Source: JACCVL01 sp963695375
GTDB taxonomy: Bacteria > Actinomycetota > Actinomycetes > Propionibacteriales > Nocardioidaceae
NCBI GenBank assembly: GCA_963695375.1
Contig: OY968767.1
Location: 868,001-932,000 of the forward strand
Direction: 5' to 3'
DNA: 64,000 bases
Part shown: positions 6,103 to 14,381 of the stretch, in pieces
Layout: each line of letters begins with the position of its first letter
Position numbering within the stretch: position 1 is the first letter of the stretch
The notes under the pieces: model-generated
Told to the model about the DNA's origin: nothing
Databases searched by the model: none
What the model saw: only the letters and a program-made list of their open reading frames with translations
Program-made: the position numbers and the translations under genes

Positions 6103-8637
6103 GTGACTCCCCGCTCGCTCGTCGACGCCCTCGACGAGCCCGGGGTTCGCGCCGCCGACCCGGATGCGGTCTTCGACACGTTCACGACGTGGGCCAGCGA
6201 CGGGGGACTCGACCCGTACCCGGCGCAGGTCGACGCCCTGCTCGGCATCGTGACCGGCAGCAACGTGGTGCTCTCCACCCCCACCGGCTCCGGCAAGTCC
6301 CTGGTCGCGCTCGGTGCGCACTTCGCCGCGCTTGCACAGGGCCGGCGCAGCTACTACACCGCGCCCATCAAGGCACTGGTGAGCGAGAAGTTCTTCGCGC
6401 TGTGCGAGCAGCTGGGTGCCGACCGGGTCGGCATGCTCACCGGGGACGCCAGCGTGAACGCACAGGCGCCGGTCATCTGCTGCACCGCCGAGGTGCTGGC
6501 CAACCAGGCGCTGCGCGAGGGAGCGGTGGCAGACGTGGGCGTGGTGGTCATGGACGAGTTCCACTACTACGGCGACCCTGATCGCGGCTGGGCCTGGCAG
6601 GTGCCGCTGCTGGAGCTCCCGCAGGCGCAGTTCCTGCTGATGTCCGCGACCCTCGGCGACATGACCGTCCTGGCCGAGGACCTGTCCCGCCGGACCGGCC
6701 GGGAGACCACGGTGGTCACCTCCGTGGAACGGCCGGTGCCGTTGCACCACTACTACGAACGCACGCCGCTGCAAGAGACGCTGACCGACCTGCTCGCGGC
6801 CGGGCAGGCGCCGATCTACGTGGTGCACTTCACCCAGGCCGCTGCACTGGAGCGAGCGCAGGCGCTCAGTAGCGTCGGGGTGGCCAGCCGGGCTCAGCGC
6901 GACGCCATCGCCGACGCGATCGGCGACTTCCGGTTCGCCGCCGGCTTCGGCCGCACGCTGTCCCGCCTGGTGCGGCACGGCATCGGCGTGCACCACGCCG
7001 GGATGCTGCCGCGCTACCGCCGGCTCGTCGAGACCCTCGCCCAGCAAGGGCTGCTCGCGGTCGTCTGCGGCACGGACACGCTCGGCGTCGGGATCAACGT
7101 GCCGATCCGCACCGTCGTGTTCACCGCGCTGTCCAAGTACGACGGCGTCCAGCAGCGGCAGCTCCAGGCCCGTGAGTTCCACCAGATCGCCGGTCGGGCC
7201 GGCCGTGCGGGCTACGACACCGCCGGGACCGTGGTCGTCCAGGCGCCCGAACACGAGGTGGAGAACGCCAAGGCCCTGGCCAAGGCGGGTGACGACGTCA
7301 AGAAGCAGCGCAAGGTGGTGCGGAAGAAGCCGCCGCCGGGGTTCGTCAGCTGGAGCAGCGCCACCCACGAACGGCTGGTCTCGGCCGATCCCGAGCCGCT
7401 GGCCAGCAACTTCCGGGTCAGCCATTCCATGCTCCTCAACGTGATCGCGAGGCCCGGGGACCCGTTCGCGGCGATGCGGCGGCTGCTCACCGACAACCAC
7501 GAGCCGCCGGCCGCCCAACGCCGGCACGTGCGGACGGCGATCGCCGCCTACCGAGCACTGCTGGCCGGGGGGGTGGTCGAGCGGCTGACCGAGCCGGAGC
7601 CCGGCGGTCGGACCGTACGGCTGACGGTGGACCTGCCCCCGGACTTCGCCCTGAACCAGCCGCTGTCCACCTTCGCCCTAGCGGCGATCGACCTGCTCGA
7701 CCCCGAGTCGCCCACCTACGTGCTGGACGTCATCTCGGTCATCGAGGCAACCCTCGAGAACCCGCGACCCGTGCTGGCGGCGCAGCGGCACACGGCACGC
7801 GGTGTCGCCATCGCGGAGATGAAGTCCGACGGCATCGACTACGACGAGCGGATGGAGCTGCTCGACGAGGTCACCCATCCGCAGCCCCTGGCCGAACTGC
7901 TGGACGCCGCGTACGAGATGTACCGACGCGGCCACCCGTGGGTCGCCGATCACGAGCTGTCTCCGAAGTCGGTCGTGCGGGACATGTGGGAGCGGGCGAT
8001 GACCTTCGGGGAGTACGTCGCGGTGTACTCGCTGACGCGGTCGGAGGGAGTGCTGCTGCGCTACCTCGGCGACGCGTTCCGAGCCCTGCGCACCGGGGTG
8101 CCTGCGGCGGCACGCACCGAGGCGCTCGACGACGTCGTCGAGTGGCTCGGCGAGCTGGTCCGCCAGACCGACTCCAGCCTGCTGGACGAGTGGGAGCAGC
8201 TGACCTCCCCCGACCTGGCCGGGCCCGGCGCCGGGCCGGCCGTGCGACCTCCGGCGGCGGACCGGCCGGTGACCGGAAACGCCCGCGCTTTCCGGGTGCT
8301 GGTGCGCAACGCGCTGTTCCGCCGGGTGGAGCTGGCGGCGCGGCGGCGCTGGGACGCCCTGGGTGAGCTGGACGGACACAGCGGTTGGGACGCCGGCGCC
8401 TGGGAGGAGGCGCTGGCCGGCTACTACGCCGAGCACGCCTGGTTGGGCGACGGGGCGGATGCGCGTGGCCCGCACCTGCTGGTGGTCACCGAGGAGTCCG
8501 GCCGCTGGACCGTCCGACAGATCTTCGACGACCCCGCCGGTCACCACGACTGGGGCATCTCGGCCGTGGTGGACCTGGCGGCCAGTGACGCGGCCGGGGC
8601 GGCGGTCGTGGAGGTGACGCGGGTGGACCAGCTGTGA
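6103..8637 (+). CDS. DEAD/DEAH-box superfamily 2 helicase with DUF3516
   Basis: 844 residues. Helicase motifs: Q-like region, Walker A STPTGSGKS (about residues 58-66), motif Ia APIKALVSEK, Walker B DEFHYY (DEFH box), SAT (LMSATLGDM), then RecA2 motifs including GTDTLGVGINVPIRTVVF and QIAGRAGRAGYD. This is the Ski2/MTR4-like arrangement, and the long C-terminal part matches the actinobacterial DUF3516 family. It probably unwinds RNA or structured nucleic acid in the cytoplasm; the substrate is not known to me. The GTG start follows a -10 box at leaderless spacing. Its stop overlaps the next gene by 4 nt (GTGA), indicating coupled expression with the kinase-like protein. Confidence 0.88.
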   Translation: MTPRSLVDALDEPGVRAADPDAVFDTFTTWASDGGLDPYPAQVDALLGIVTGSNVVLSTPTGSGKSLVALGAHFAALAQGRRSYYTAPIKALVSEKFFALCEQLGADRVGMLTGDASVNAQAPVICCTAEVLANQALREGAVADVGVVVMDEFHYYGDPDRGWAWQVPLLELPQAQFLLMSATLGDMTVLAEDLSRRTGRETTVVTSVERPVPLHHYYERTPLQETLTDLLAAGQAPIYVVHFTQAAALERAQALSSVGVASRAQRDAIADAIGDFRFAAGFGRTLSRLVRHGIGVHHAGMLPRYRRLVETLAQQGLLAVVCGTDTLGVGINVPIRTVVFTALSKYDGVQQRQLQAREFHQIAGRAGRAGYDTAGTVVVQAPEHEVENAKALAKAGDDVKKQRKVVRKKPPPGFVSWSSATHERLVSADPEPLASNFRVSHSMLLNVIARPGDPFAAMRRLLTDNHEPPAAQRRHVRTAIAAYRALLAGGVVERLTEPEPGGRTVRLTVDLPPDFALNQPLSTFALAAIDLLDPESPTYVLDVISVIEATLENPRPVLAAQRHTARGVAIAEMKSDGIDYDERMELLDEVTHPQPLAELLDAAYEMYRRGHPWVADHELSPKSVVRDMWERAMTFGEYVAVYSLTRSEGVLLRYLGDAFRALRTGVPAAARTEALDDVVEWLGELVRQTDSSLLDEWEQLTSPDLAGPGAGPAVRPPAADRPVTGNARAFRVLVRNALFRRVELAARRRWDALGELDGHSGWDAGAWEEALAGYYAEHAWLGDGADARGPHLLVVTEESGRWTVRQIFDDPAGHHDWGISAVVDLAASDAAGAAVVEVTRVDQL

Positions 8638-9254
8638 CCCGCCCGCCGAAGCGGTCGCGGGACCCGGCCGTCGAGCTTCCGGTCGCGGTCATCGACGCCG
8701 CCTCCGCGGCGCGTCGCCGCACGTTCGAGCGGCCGGCCGTGGTCGCCGTCGACGGGCCCGCCGGCTCCGGCAAGACCACGATCGCGGACCGGCTGGCCGG
8801 CGTGCTCGGCGACGGGGAGCGTCCCGCGCCGGTCGTACACATGGACGATCTCTATCCGGGGTGGGACGGGCTGGCCGCTGCGGTCCCGTTGCTGGTGGAC
8901 CAGGTGCTCGCGCCGCTCGCGACCGGCGCGGTGCCGCGGTGGCGACGCTACGACTGGGAGGCGGGCCGCTACGCCGAGGAACACCGGCTGCCGCCCACCC
9001 CGACGGCGGTCGTCGTGGAGGGCGTGGCCTGCGGGTCGCTGCCCTGCGCCCCGTACCTCGCCCTGCTGGTCTGGGTGGACGCCCCCCACGATCTGCGCCT
9101 GAGCCGGGGGGTGGCCCGCGACGGCGAGACCTTCCGGCCGCACTGGGAGCGGTGGGCTGCGCAGGAGCGCGCGCACTTCACCGCGCACCGCACCCGCGAA
9201 CGTGCGGACCTGCGGCTGAGCACTGCCACCGGCGTCCCGGAGCTGATCCGCTGA
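8634..9254 (+). CDS. uridine kinase-like P-loop protein
   Basis: 206 residues with Walker A GPAGSGKTTIADRLAG at about residues 41-56, a following HMDDLYPGWDGL (the DDFY-like catalytic Asp region of uridine/pantothenate kinases) and RYDWEAGRY, similar to the substrate-loop RYDWxxxR of (d)NMP/uridine kinase relatives. The EGVACGS segment corresponds to Walker B. It likely phosphorylates a nucleoside or small metabolite, but substrate identity cannot be read. The GTG overlaps the helicase stop by 4 nt. It is followed by an SOS-regulated promoter. Confidence 0.75.
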   Translation: MTRPPKRSRDPAVELPVAVIDAASAARRRTFERPAVVAVDGPAGSGKTTIADRLAGVLGDGERPAPVVHMDDLYPGWDGLAAAVPLLVDQVLAPLATGAVPRWRRYDWEAGRYAEEHRLPPTPTAVVVEGVACGSLPCAPYLALLVWVDAPHDLRLSRGVARDGETFRPHWERWAAQERAHFTAHRTRERADLRLSTATGVPELIR

Positions 9255-9329
9255 GCCGCGCAACGCGCCAACCGCCGGCGATGACGCATGTCCGTCGCTC
9301 GAACAACGCGAATGCATCATCGCTTGTCC

Positions 9330-9359
9330 TCGAACAGGTGTTCGATACTGAGGTAGGAT
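9330..9359 (+). promoter_or_regulatory. SOS (LexA) box plus leaderless -10 box
   Basis: TCGAACAGGTGTTCGA (9330-9345) is a perfect actinobacterial/Gram-positive SOS box with palindromic GAAC-N4-GTTC. TAGGAT (9354-9359) follows, ending 6 nt before the ATG at 9366. LexA would cover the -35 region, so the gene should be induced by DNA damage and translated from a leaderless mRNA. Confidence 0.8.
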
Positions 9360-9365
9360 CGGCAT

Positions 9366-9992
9366 ATGCCGGTCGTTCTCCAGCCGTCACTGCTCGACGC
9401 CGCGGTCACCGACCTCGGCCCGCTCCCCGGGCGGATGCAACGAACCGCGCTCGCGGACGGGGCGTGGGTCGACCTGCGGCCCGGATGGCTCGGTGGCGCC
9501 GACCGCGTGTTCGAGCGGCTCGTGCGCGCGGTGCCGTGGCGCGCCGAGCGCCGGCAGATGTACGAGCAGGTCGTCGACGTGCCCCGGCTGGTCTGCTTCT
9601 ACGACGAGCGGGCCGCCCTCCCCGATCCGGTGCTGGACGACGCCCGAGCGGCGCTGAGCGCGCACTATCGAGCCGAGCTCGGTGAGCCGTTCCGGACCGC
9701 CGGTCTCTGCTACTACCGCGACGGCCGGGACAGCGTGGCCTGGCACGGTGACCGGATCGGTCGCAGCCGGCACAGCGACACCATGGTGGCGATCCTGGCG
9801 CTGGGCACCCCGCGACCGCTCCTGCTGCGGCCGCGCGGCGGCGGCGCCGCGCTGCGCTTCCCGATCGGCCACGGCGACCTGCTGGTGATGGGGGGCTCCT
9901 GCCAGCGCACCTGGGAGCACGCCATCCCGAAGACGTCCCGCCCGGTCGGCCCGAGGATCAGCGTGCAGTTCCGCCCCCGCGGCGTCCGCTGA
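9366..9992 (+). CDS. alkB: AlkB-like Fe(II)/2-oxoglutarate-dependent dioxygenase (alkylation repair)
   Basis: 208 residues of the 2OG-FeII_Oxy_2/AlkB fold. The Fe ligands are visible as HGD (WHGDRIGR, His-x-Asp) and a distal His (TWEHAIPKT); the 2OG-binding Arg is in GPRISVQFRPR. The motif LCYYRDGRDSVAWHGD aligns with the Y..G.D...HxD core of AlkB-family DNA/RNA demethylases (ALKBH2/3-like). The enzyme would oxidatively remove methyl lesions such as 1-methyladenine or 3-methylcytosine. An SOS box directly overlaps its promoter, which supports a repair role. The N-terminal 40 residues are typical of actinobacterial members. Its stop and that of the convergent DUF445 gene lie in one hairpin. 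Confidence 0.85.
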   Translation: MPVVLQPSLLDAAVTDLGPLPGRMQRTALADGAWVDLRPGWLGGADRVFERLVRAVPWRAERRQMYEQVVDVPRLVCFYDERAALPDPVLDDARAALSAHYRAELGEPFRTAGLCYYRDGRDSVAWHGDRIGRSRHSDTMVAILALGTPRPLLLRPRGGGAALRFPIGHGDLLVMGGSCQRTWEHAIPKTSRPVGPRISVQFRPRGVR

Positions 9993-10010
9993 CCGTGGGG
10001 TCAGGTCAGC
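9988..10010. terminator. bidirectional hairpin between alkB-like and DUF445 genes
   Basis: GCTGACC (9988-9994) pairs with GGTCAGC (10004-10010) around a 9-nt loop. The stem includes the alkB-like stop and the loop begins the opposite gene's stop. There is no U-tract, as is usual in GC-rich actinobacteria. Confidence 0.45.
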
Positions 10011-11260
10011 TGGGTGGCGGTGTGGATCAACAGCCCCGCCAGCGCACCGACCAGCGTCCCGTTGATCCGGATGAACTGCAGGTCCCGCCCGACGTGCAGC
10101 TCGATCCGACGAGCCGCCTCCGCGCCGTCCCATCGCTCGATCGTGTCGGTGATGACGGTCGTCATCTCCATGCCGTACGCGTTCACCACGTAGGCAGCAA
10201 AGTCGGCCGCCCACCCGTCCAACCGCTCGCGCAACAGTTGGTCGACTGTCAGCCGCTGCCCGAACTCGGCCAGTGCGCTGACGGCACGCGCCCGCAACAA
10301 GCTGTCCGGATCGTCGAACGTCGTGAGCAGGGCGCGCCGCAGGACCGTCCAGAGCGAGGTCGCCGTCGTCAGTGCCTGCGGAGACTCGAGCAGCCGACGC
10401 TTCAGCGCTTCGGCGCGCTGCATCGTGTCCGGGTCGGACTGCAGGTCTCGGGCAAGGTCGGTGAGCAGCTTGTCGAGCGCGACCCGCGCCGGATGGGCGG
10501 GGTCGTCCCGGATGTCCTTGACCCAGGCCACCGCCTCGACGTGCACCCGCTGGGCGACCCTCTCGTCCACCCAGATCGGGGTCCACCAGGGCGCCCGCTC
10601 CCCCACCACCGCGGCCACCGTCTCTGCGTTGCCGACGAGCCATCGGTGCGCCTCGATCAGGGCCAGGTCGACGAGACCGTGATGGGCACCGTCGCTGACC
10701 ACCTCGTGCAGCAGTCGGCCGGTGACCTCACTGAGCGGCTCGTCGGCGAGCCGGGGGACCAGCTCCTCACGTACCAGCGCCGCGACGTCCTCGTCCCGGA
10801 TCCGGGCCAGCCCGTGCCGAAGCATCCGCGTGGTCTCGCGGACCACCCGTTCCCCGTGCCGTTCGTCGATCAGCCACTGGCCGACCCGCTTGCTGACCTC
10901 GGCCCGGTGCACCCGGTCACGGACGACGTCCTCGGCGAGGAAGTTGTCGGTGACGAAGTCCTGCAGACCACGGGCCAGCATGTTCTTGCGGGTGGGGATG
11001 ATCGCGGTGTGCGGGATCGGCAACCCCAGCGGGTGCCGGAACAGTGCGGTGACCGCGAACCAGTCGGCGATCGCGCCCACCATGGCCGCCTCCGCAGCGG
11101 CGTGCACGTACGTCCACCCACCGGCGCGGTCCAGGGTCAGGACGTACACCAACGCCGCCAGCAGCAGCAGCGACAGCGCGACGATCCGCATCCGGCGCAG
11201 TCCTGCGCGGCGTGCGTCGTCGGCGGCGCTGGTCGCGGACAGCAACGGGGTGGGACTCAC
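10001..11260 (-). CDS. DUF445 family membrane protein
   Basis: 419 residues from the GTG at 11260 (SPTPLLSATS...). A hydrophobic helix lies near residues 25-45 (RIVALSLLLLAALVYVLTL), then the conserved DUF445 segment AAAEAAMVGAIADWFAVTALFRHPLGLPIPHTAIIPTRK, a long amphipathic helical body and a C-terminal hydrophobic helix (LVGALAGLLIHTATQ). This architecture (membrane anchor, helical body, C-terminal anchor) is typical of YheB/YjiN-like proteins of unknown biochemical role. A longer upstream reading (to 11389) is Arg-rich and probably not coding. Convergent with the AlkB-like gene and divergent from the HAD gene across a perfect 17-bp palindrome. Confidence 0.85.
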   Translation of the reverse strand: MSPTPLLSATSAADDARRAGLRRMRIVALSLLLLAALVYVLTLDRAGGWTYVHAAAEAAMVGAIADWFAVTALFRHPLGLPIPHTAIIPTRKNMLARGLQDFVTDNFLAEDVVRDRVHRAEVSKRVGQWLIDERHGERVVRETTRMLRHGLARIRDEDVAALVREELVPRLADEPLSEVTGRLLHEVVSDGAHHGLVDLALIEAHRWLVGNAETVAAVVGERAPWWTPIWVDERVAQRVHVEAVAWVKDIRDDPAHPARVALDKLLTDLARDLQSDPDTMQRAEALKRRLLESPQALTTATSLWTVLRRALLTTFDDPDSLLRARAVSALAEFGQRLTVDQLLRERLDGWAADFAAYVVNAYGMEMTTVITDTIERWDGAEAARRIELHVGRDLQFIRINGTLVGALAGLLIHTATQLT

Positions 11261-11329
11261 CGCCGCAGCATGCCAGCCGTCGCCGCGCCGGGAACGAGGC
11301 GCCGGGCCGCGACTCGCCACGCTGGACCG

Positions 11330-11346
11330 GTGAGTTGCCAACTCAC
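11330..11346. promoter_or_regulatory. perfect 17-bp palindrome, operator-like
   Basis: GTGAGTTGCCAACTCAC is a perfect inverted repeat (8-bp arms, one central base) in the 175-bp divergent region between the DUF445 gene and the HAD gene. Size and symmetry suit a TetR-family dimer; no regulator gene is adjacent. Confidence 0.5.
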
Positions 11347-11435
11347 TGCGCCGGGATGGAGCATCGAACCGGGCCGGCCGGCCCGGCACACCCCGACTCC
11401 CCGAGGAGACCGTCCATGCCCGTCAGGTCCTGCCC

Positions 11436-12110
11436 GTGACCGCCGACCCGCGATCGATGCCGGTGGACACGGTCGTCCTCGATGTGGACGGCACTCTCGT
11501 GGACACCAACTACCACCACGCGGTCGCCTGGTTCCGGGCGTTCCGGCAGCACGACGTCACGGCGTCGCTCTGGCAGATCCACCGCGCCATCGGGATGGGC
11601 GGCGACCGGTTGGTCGCCGAGGTCGCCGGGGACGAGGTGGAGCACCGGGCGGGGGACGAGATCCGGGCGGCCTGGGAGACCGAGTACCAGCCGATGCTGC
11701 ACGAGGTGGCACTGCTCGCCGGTGCACGGGACCTGCTGGAGCACCTGCACGGCCGCGGATGCACCGTCGTGCTGGCCAGCTCGGGCAAGCCCGAGCACGT
11801 CGAGCACTACCTCGACCTGCTCGACGGGCGGAAGTTCGCGCAGACCTGGACGACCGCCGAGGACGCCGAGCAGACCAAGCCCGCACCGGACCTGATCGGA
11901 GCGGCGCTGGAGCAGGTCGACCATCGCCGGGCGGTCATGGTCGGCGACTCGATCTGGGACGTGGTCGCGGCGCGAGAGCTCGACCTCGACACGCACTGCG
12001 TCCGCACCGGTGGCTTCTCCGACGATGAGCTGCGCAAGGCGGGGGCGGTCGCGGTGTACGACGACCTGCCCGGGCTGCGGTCGGCGCTGGACGAGCTGGT
12101 GGTCTCGTGA
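11436..12110 (+). CDS. HAD superfamily hydrolase (phosphatase-like)
   Basis: 224 residues. HAD motif I is DVDGTLVDT (nucleophile Asp near residue 17), motif II ASSGKPEHV, motif III Lys in QTKPAPDLI and motif IV VGDSIWDVVAA; an alpha-helical C1 cap sits between motifs I and II, as in phosphoglycolate phosphatase and beta-phosphoglucomutase relatives. The substrate is unknown. The GTG at 11436 overlaps the stop of a 7-codon ORF (11416-11439, MPVRSCP) that has the better ribosome site (GAGGAG), so translation may be coupled to it; an in-frame ATG at 11457 is the alternative. The 3' end overlaps the UspA gene by 4 nt. Confidence 0.85.
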   Translation: MTADPRSMPVDTVVLDVDGTLVDTNYHHAVAWFRAFRQHDVTASLWQIHRAIGMGGDRLVAEVAGDEVEHRAGDEIRAAWETEYQPMLHEVALLAGARDLLEHLHGRGCTVVLASSGKPEHVEHYLDLLDGRKFAQTWTTAEDAEQTKPAPDLIGAALEQVDHRRAVMVGDSIWDVVAARELDLDTHCVRTGGFSDDELRKAGAVAVYDDLPGLRSALDELVVS

Positions 12111-12562
12111 CGCCGCACTTCCTGGAGCACCTGGTCCCGGCCGGCGGAGTGGTCGTCGGCTACGACGGGTCGCCGGAGTCCGAGCGAGCGCTGCAATACG
12201 CCGTCGACGAGGCAGGGCGTCGGGGGACGAGCCTGCACGTCATCCGGGCCTGGAGTCTGACCAACGCGGTCCGTCCCGACGACGTCCCGCGCGGGATCGT
12301 CCCGTCGTACGAGGAGTTCGAGGCTGCCACGGCCGCCGCCACCCGGGAGCAGGTCGAGCGGCTGGTCCCGGACTGCCAGGTGCCGGTCGAGGTCCATGCC
12401 GTGCACGGGTCGGGCAGCCGGGTCCTCATCGAAGCCTCGACCGGGGCGGACGTGCTCGTCGTCGGACGCCGGGGCCGGGGTGGGTTCAGCGGGCTGCTGC
12501 TCGGATCGGTCGCCGACCAGTGCGTGTCGCACGCGTCGACGCCGGTGGTCGTCGTCGGCTGA
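12107..12562 (+). CDS. universal stress protein (UspA family)
   Basis: 151 residues, one Usp domain. The ATP-binding signature G-x2-G-x9-G(S) is intact (GRRGRGGFSGLLLGS), with VVGYDGSPESERAL at the N-terminus providing the other nucleotide contacts. ATP-binding Usp proteins are commonly induced under dormancy or redox stress in actinobacteria. The start overlaps the HAD gene stop (GTGA), so the two are co-translated; the convergent methyltransferase ends 13 bp away. Confidence 0.88.
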   Translation: MTPHFLEHLVPAGGVVVGYDGSPESERALQYAVDEAGRRGTSLHVIRAWSLTNAVRPDDVPRGIVPSYEEFEAATAAATREQVERLVPDCQVPVEVHAVHGSGSRVLIEASTGADVLVVGRRGRGGFSGLLLGSVADQCVSHASTPVVVVG

Positions 12563-12574
12563 CGGCGGCAGTCG

Positions 12575-13210
12575 TCAACGGGCGTCGGTGCGTCGCAGCC
12601 GCACCCAGGTGAACGTCTGCTCGCTCCCCCAGGGGGTGACATGCTGCTCGCGCTCAGCGTGCTCGAGGTCGAACTGCGACGCGAAGAGGGTCGCCAGGTC
12701 GGCCGCCGAGCTCCTGTTGGTCGGCAGGCCGGAGCACTGCTCCGGACCGTCCTCGGCGAACACTCCGAGCACGGCCCGCCCACCCGGACGGACCGCCGCG
12801 CCGGCGGTTCGGACGTACCTGGCCCGGTCCTCGGTGTCGGTGAGGAAGTGCAGGACCGCGCGGTCGTGCCACGCGTCGTACGTGCGCGCGGGCTGCCAGC
12901 TGCCGACGTCGGCGCAGACGAAGCTGACGTCGCTCGCCGCCGAACCCATCCGCCGGCGGACCACCTCGATCGCCTCCGCGGAGACGTCCAGGACGGTGAG
13001 GTCGGCCACCCCCGCGTCCAGCAACCGGTCCACCAGGGTCGAGGCGCCCGCGCCCACGTCGATCACCGACTCCCCGGGCGAGGCAGCCAGCAGGTGCAGC
13101 GAGATCTCGGGCGTGGGTTGGTACCACGACACGCTGTCGGCGGTCTTGTCGCGGTAGACGGCATCCCAATGGCCGGCGGTGCCGGTGCTGCTCGCCGCCA
13201 CTCTGCTCAT
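12575..13210 (-). CDS. class I SAM-dependent methyltransferase
   Basis: 211 residues from the ATG at 13210, which has GAGAGGG close upstream. SAM-binding motif I VIDVGAGASTLVDRLL, acidic motif II VLDVSAEAI and motif III region CADVGSWQP are present. The N-terminal stretch HWDAVYRDKTADSVSWYQP is a hallmark of a widespread small-molecule/thiol methyltransferase-like family with unassigned substrate. The gene follows the TusA-radical SAM fusion by 55 bp on the same strand and is probably the fourth gene of that operon, which would connect sulfur delivery, radical chemistry and methyl transfer. The reading extending to 13375 is Arg/Cys-rich and rejected. Confidence 0.8.
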   Translation of the reverse strand: MSRVAASSTGTAGHWDAVYRDKTADSVSWYQPTPEISLHLLAASPGESVIDVGAGASTLVDRLLDAGVADLTVLDVSAEAIEVVRRRMGSAASDVSFVCADVGSWQPARTYDAWHDRAVLHFLTDTEDRARYVRTAGAAVRPGGRAVLGVFAEDGPEQCSGLPTNRSSAADLATLFASQFDLEHAEREQHVTPWGSEQTFTWVRLRRTDAR

Positions 13211-13265
13211 CCCTCTCGCCGTCGTCGTCTCACCCCGCTGCATCGGCCCCACGGCCGCCAGGGTG

Positions 13266-14378
13266 TCAGGTGCAGCGGAACACGGACCTGCCCTGCGCGT
13301 CAGCCGAGGTCTGCACGTCCACCACGTCACGCATGACGTCGAGGACGTGCGACACCGGCAGCGGTGCGTCCGCAACCTTCAGGTGGGGGTTGGTCACCGC
13401 GACCGGGTGCCACCAGGCTCCGTCGGCGGTCAGCGTGGGTTCCGGCTCGACGGAGTCCAGGCTGATGGCGACGCCCTCGTCGGCGAAGCCCTCCTTGGCC
13501 ACCGGCCGGATCAGCCGATCCTCCTCGGCCACACCGAGCCGCTCCAGGAAGCCGTGCAGGTCGCCCGCGCCGGCGGCGTCCTGCGGCAGGTACGTCGCCG
13601 CGACCCGCACCCGGAAGCCCAGTTCCCGCGCCAGCCGGATTCCGGCGAGGGCCTTGGCATGCGTACCCGCACCGCGTTGCCGGTCGTGCAGCTCCGGCCC
13701 GGCCGAGTCGAGGCTGATCTGCAGCGTCACCGCCGTCCGATCGAGCGACTCGAGCATCTCGCGGCGCCGGCCCCGGCTGAACACCATCGCGTTGGTGAGC
13801 AGCGTGACCGGCACCTGGACGGAGGCGGCTGTGACGAGAGCGTCGAGCTGAGGGTGCAGGAACGGCTCACCGCCGGTGACCAGCAGCTCCCGCCCGCCCT
13901 GCGCCACGAACTCCGTGGCCGCGGACGTCGCCAGCTCGACCGGCATCAGCCGGGCGTCGGCCCGCGGTGACGATCCGGCACAGCAGTAGCTGCAGGCGAG
14001 GTTGCAGTGGAAGTTGGAGTACAGCCAGAGCCGGCTGCCCAGCGGCGCCGGGGCGCCGGAGGTGTACTCGGCGTTCGGGTCCAACGCCGCGGCCGCGATC
14101 CGGCTCCGACCGCGCTGGATCAGCAGGTGCCACGGACCGGCCCCGTTGCGGCCGCCGTCGGAGACGTCCAGCAACGCATGACCGGCCAGCCGTGCCCAGG
14201 CGGGCAGGTCGGCGAGCACCGACGGCTCCCGGGTATGCAGGAGCAACACCTCACCCTCGGCGATGCTCCGCATCCGGGTGGTGATGGCCAGCAACAGCCC
14301 GCTGCCGCAGTCCATCTCCCCGCCGTCGTACTCCAGCGCCGGCACCACGTCCGCTGCGGTCCCGCCCGTGGTCGTCAC
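13266..14378 (-). CDS. radical SAM protein with fused N-terminal TusA-like domain
   Basis: 370 residues. Residues 12-70 form a TusA/SirA-like domain with Cys24 in EMDCGSGLLL and an end (ADLPAWARLAGHALLD) closely matching the separate TusA encoded upstream. Residues 115-330 are a radical SAM core: CNLACSYC gives the CxxxCxxC cluster (Cys125, Cys129, Cys132), followed by VTGGEPFLHP (GGE SAM motif) and LQISLDSAG. No SPASM or second 4Fe-4S cluster motif is visible; a lone Cys is the penultimate residue (VFRCT). The enzyme would generate a 5'-deoxyadenosyl radical; the attached TusA domain could present a persulfide to the active site. The start lies 3 bp after the dsrE stop. Substrate unknown. 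Confidence 0.85.
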   Translation of the reverse strand: MTTTGGTAADVVPALEYDGGEMDCGSGLLLAITTRMRSIAEGEVLLLHTREPSVLADLPAWARLAGHALLDVSDGGRNGAGPWHLLIQRGRSRIAAAALDPNAEYTSGAPAPLGSRLWLYSNFHCNLACSYCCAGSSPRADARLMPVELATSAATEFVAQGGRELLVTGGEPFLHPQLDALVTAASVQVPVTLLTNAMVFSRGRRREMLESLDRTAVTLQISLDSAGPELHDRQRGAGTHAKALAGIRLARELGFRVRVAATYLPQDAAGAGDLHGFLERLGVAEEDRLIRPVAKEGFADEGVAISLDSVEPEPTLTADGAWWHPVAVTNPHLKVADAPLPVSHVLDVMRDVVDVQTSADAQGRSVFRCT

Positions 14379-14381
14379 CGG

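Noticed and set aside
3534..6296. 920-codon frame opposite copA
   Set aside because: Antisense shadow in GC-rich DNA; no domain signature.
5950..7527. 525-codon frame opposite the helicase
   Set aside because: Composition (His, Arg, Gly, Gln rich) and position match an antisense shadow.
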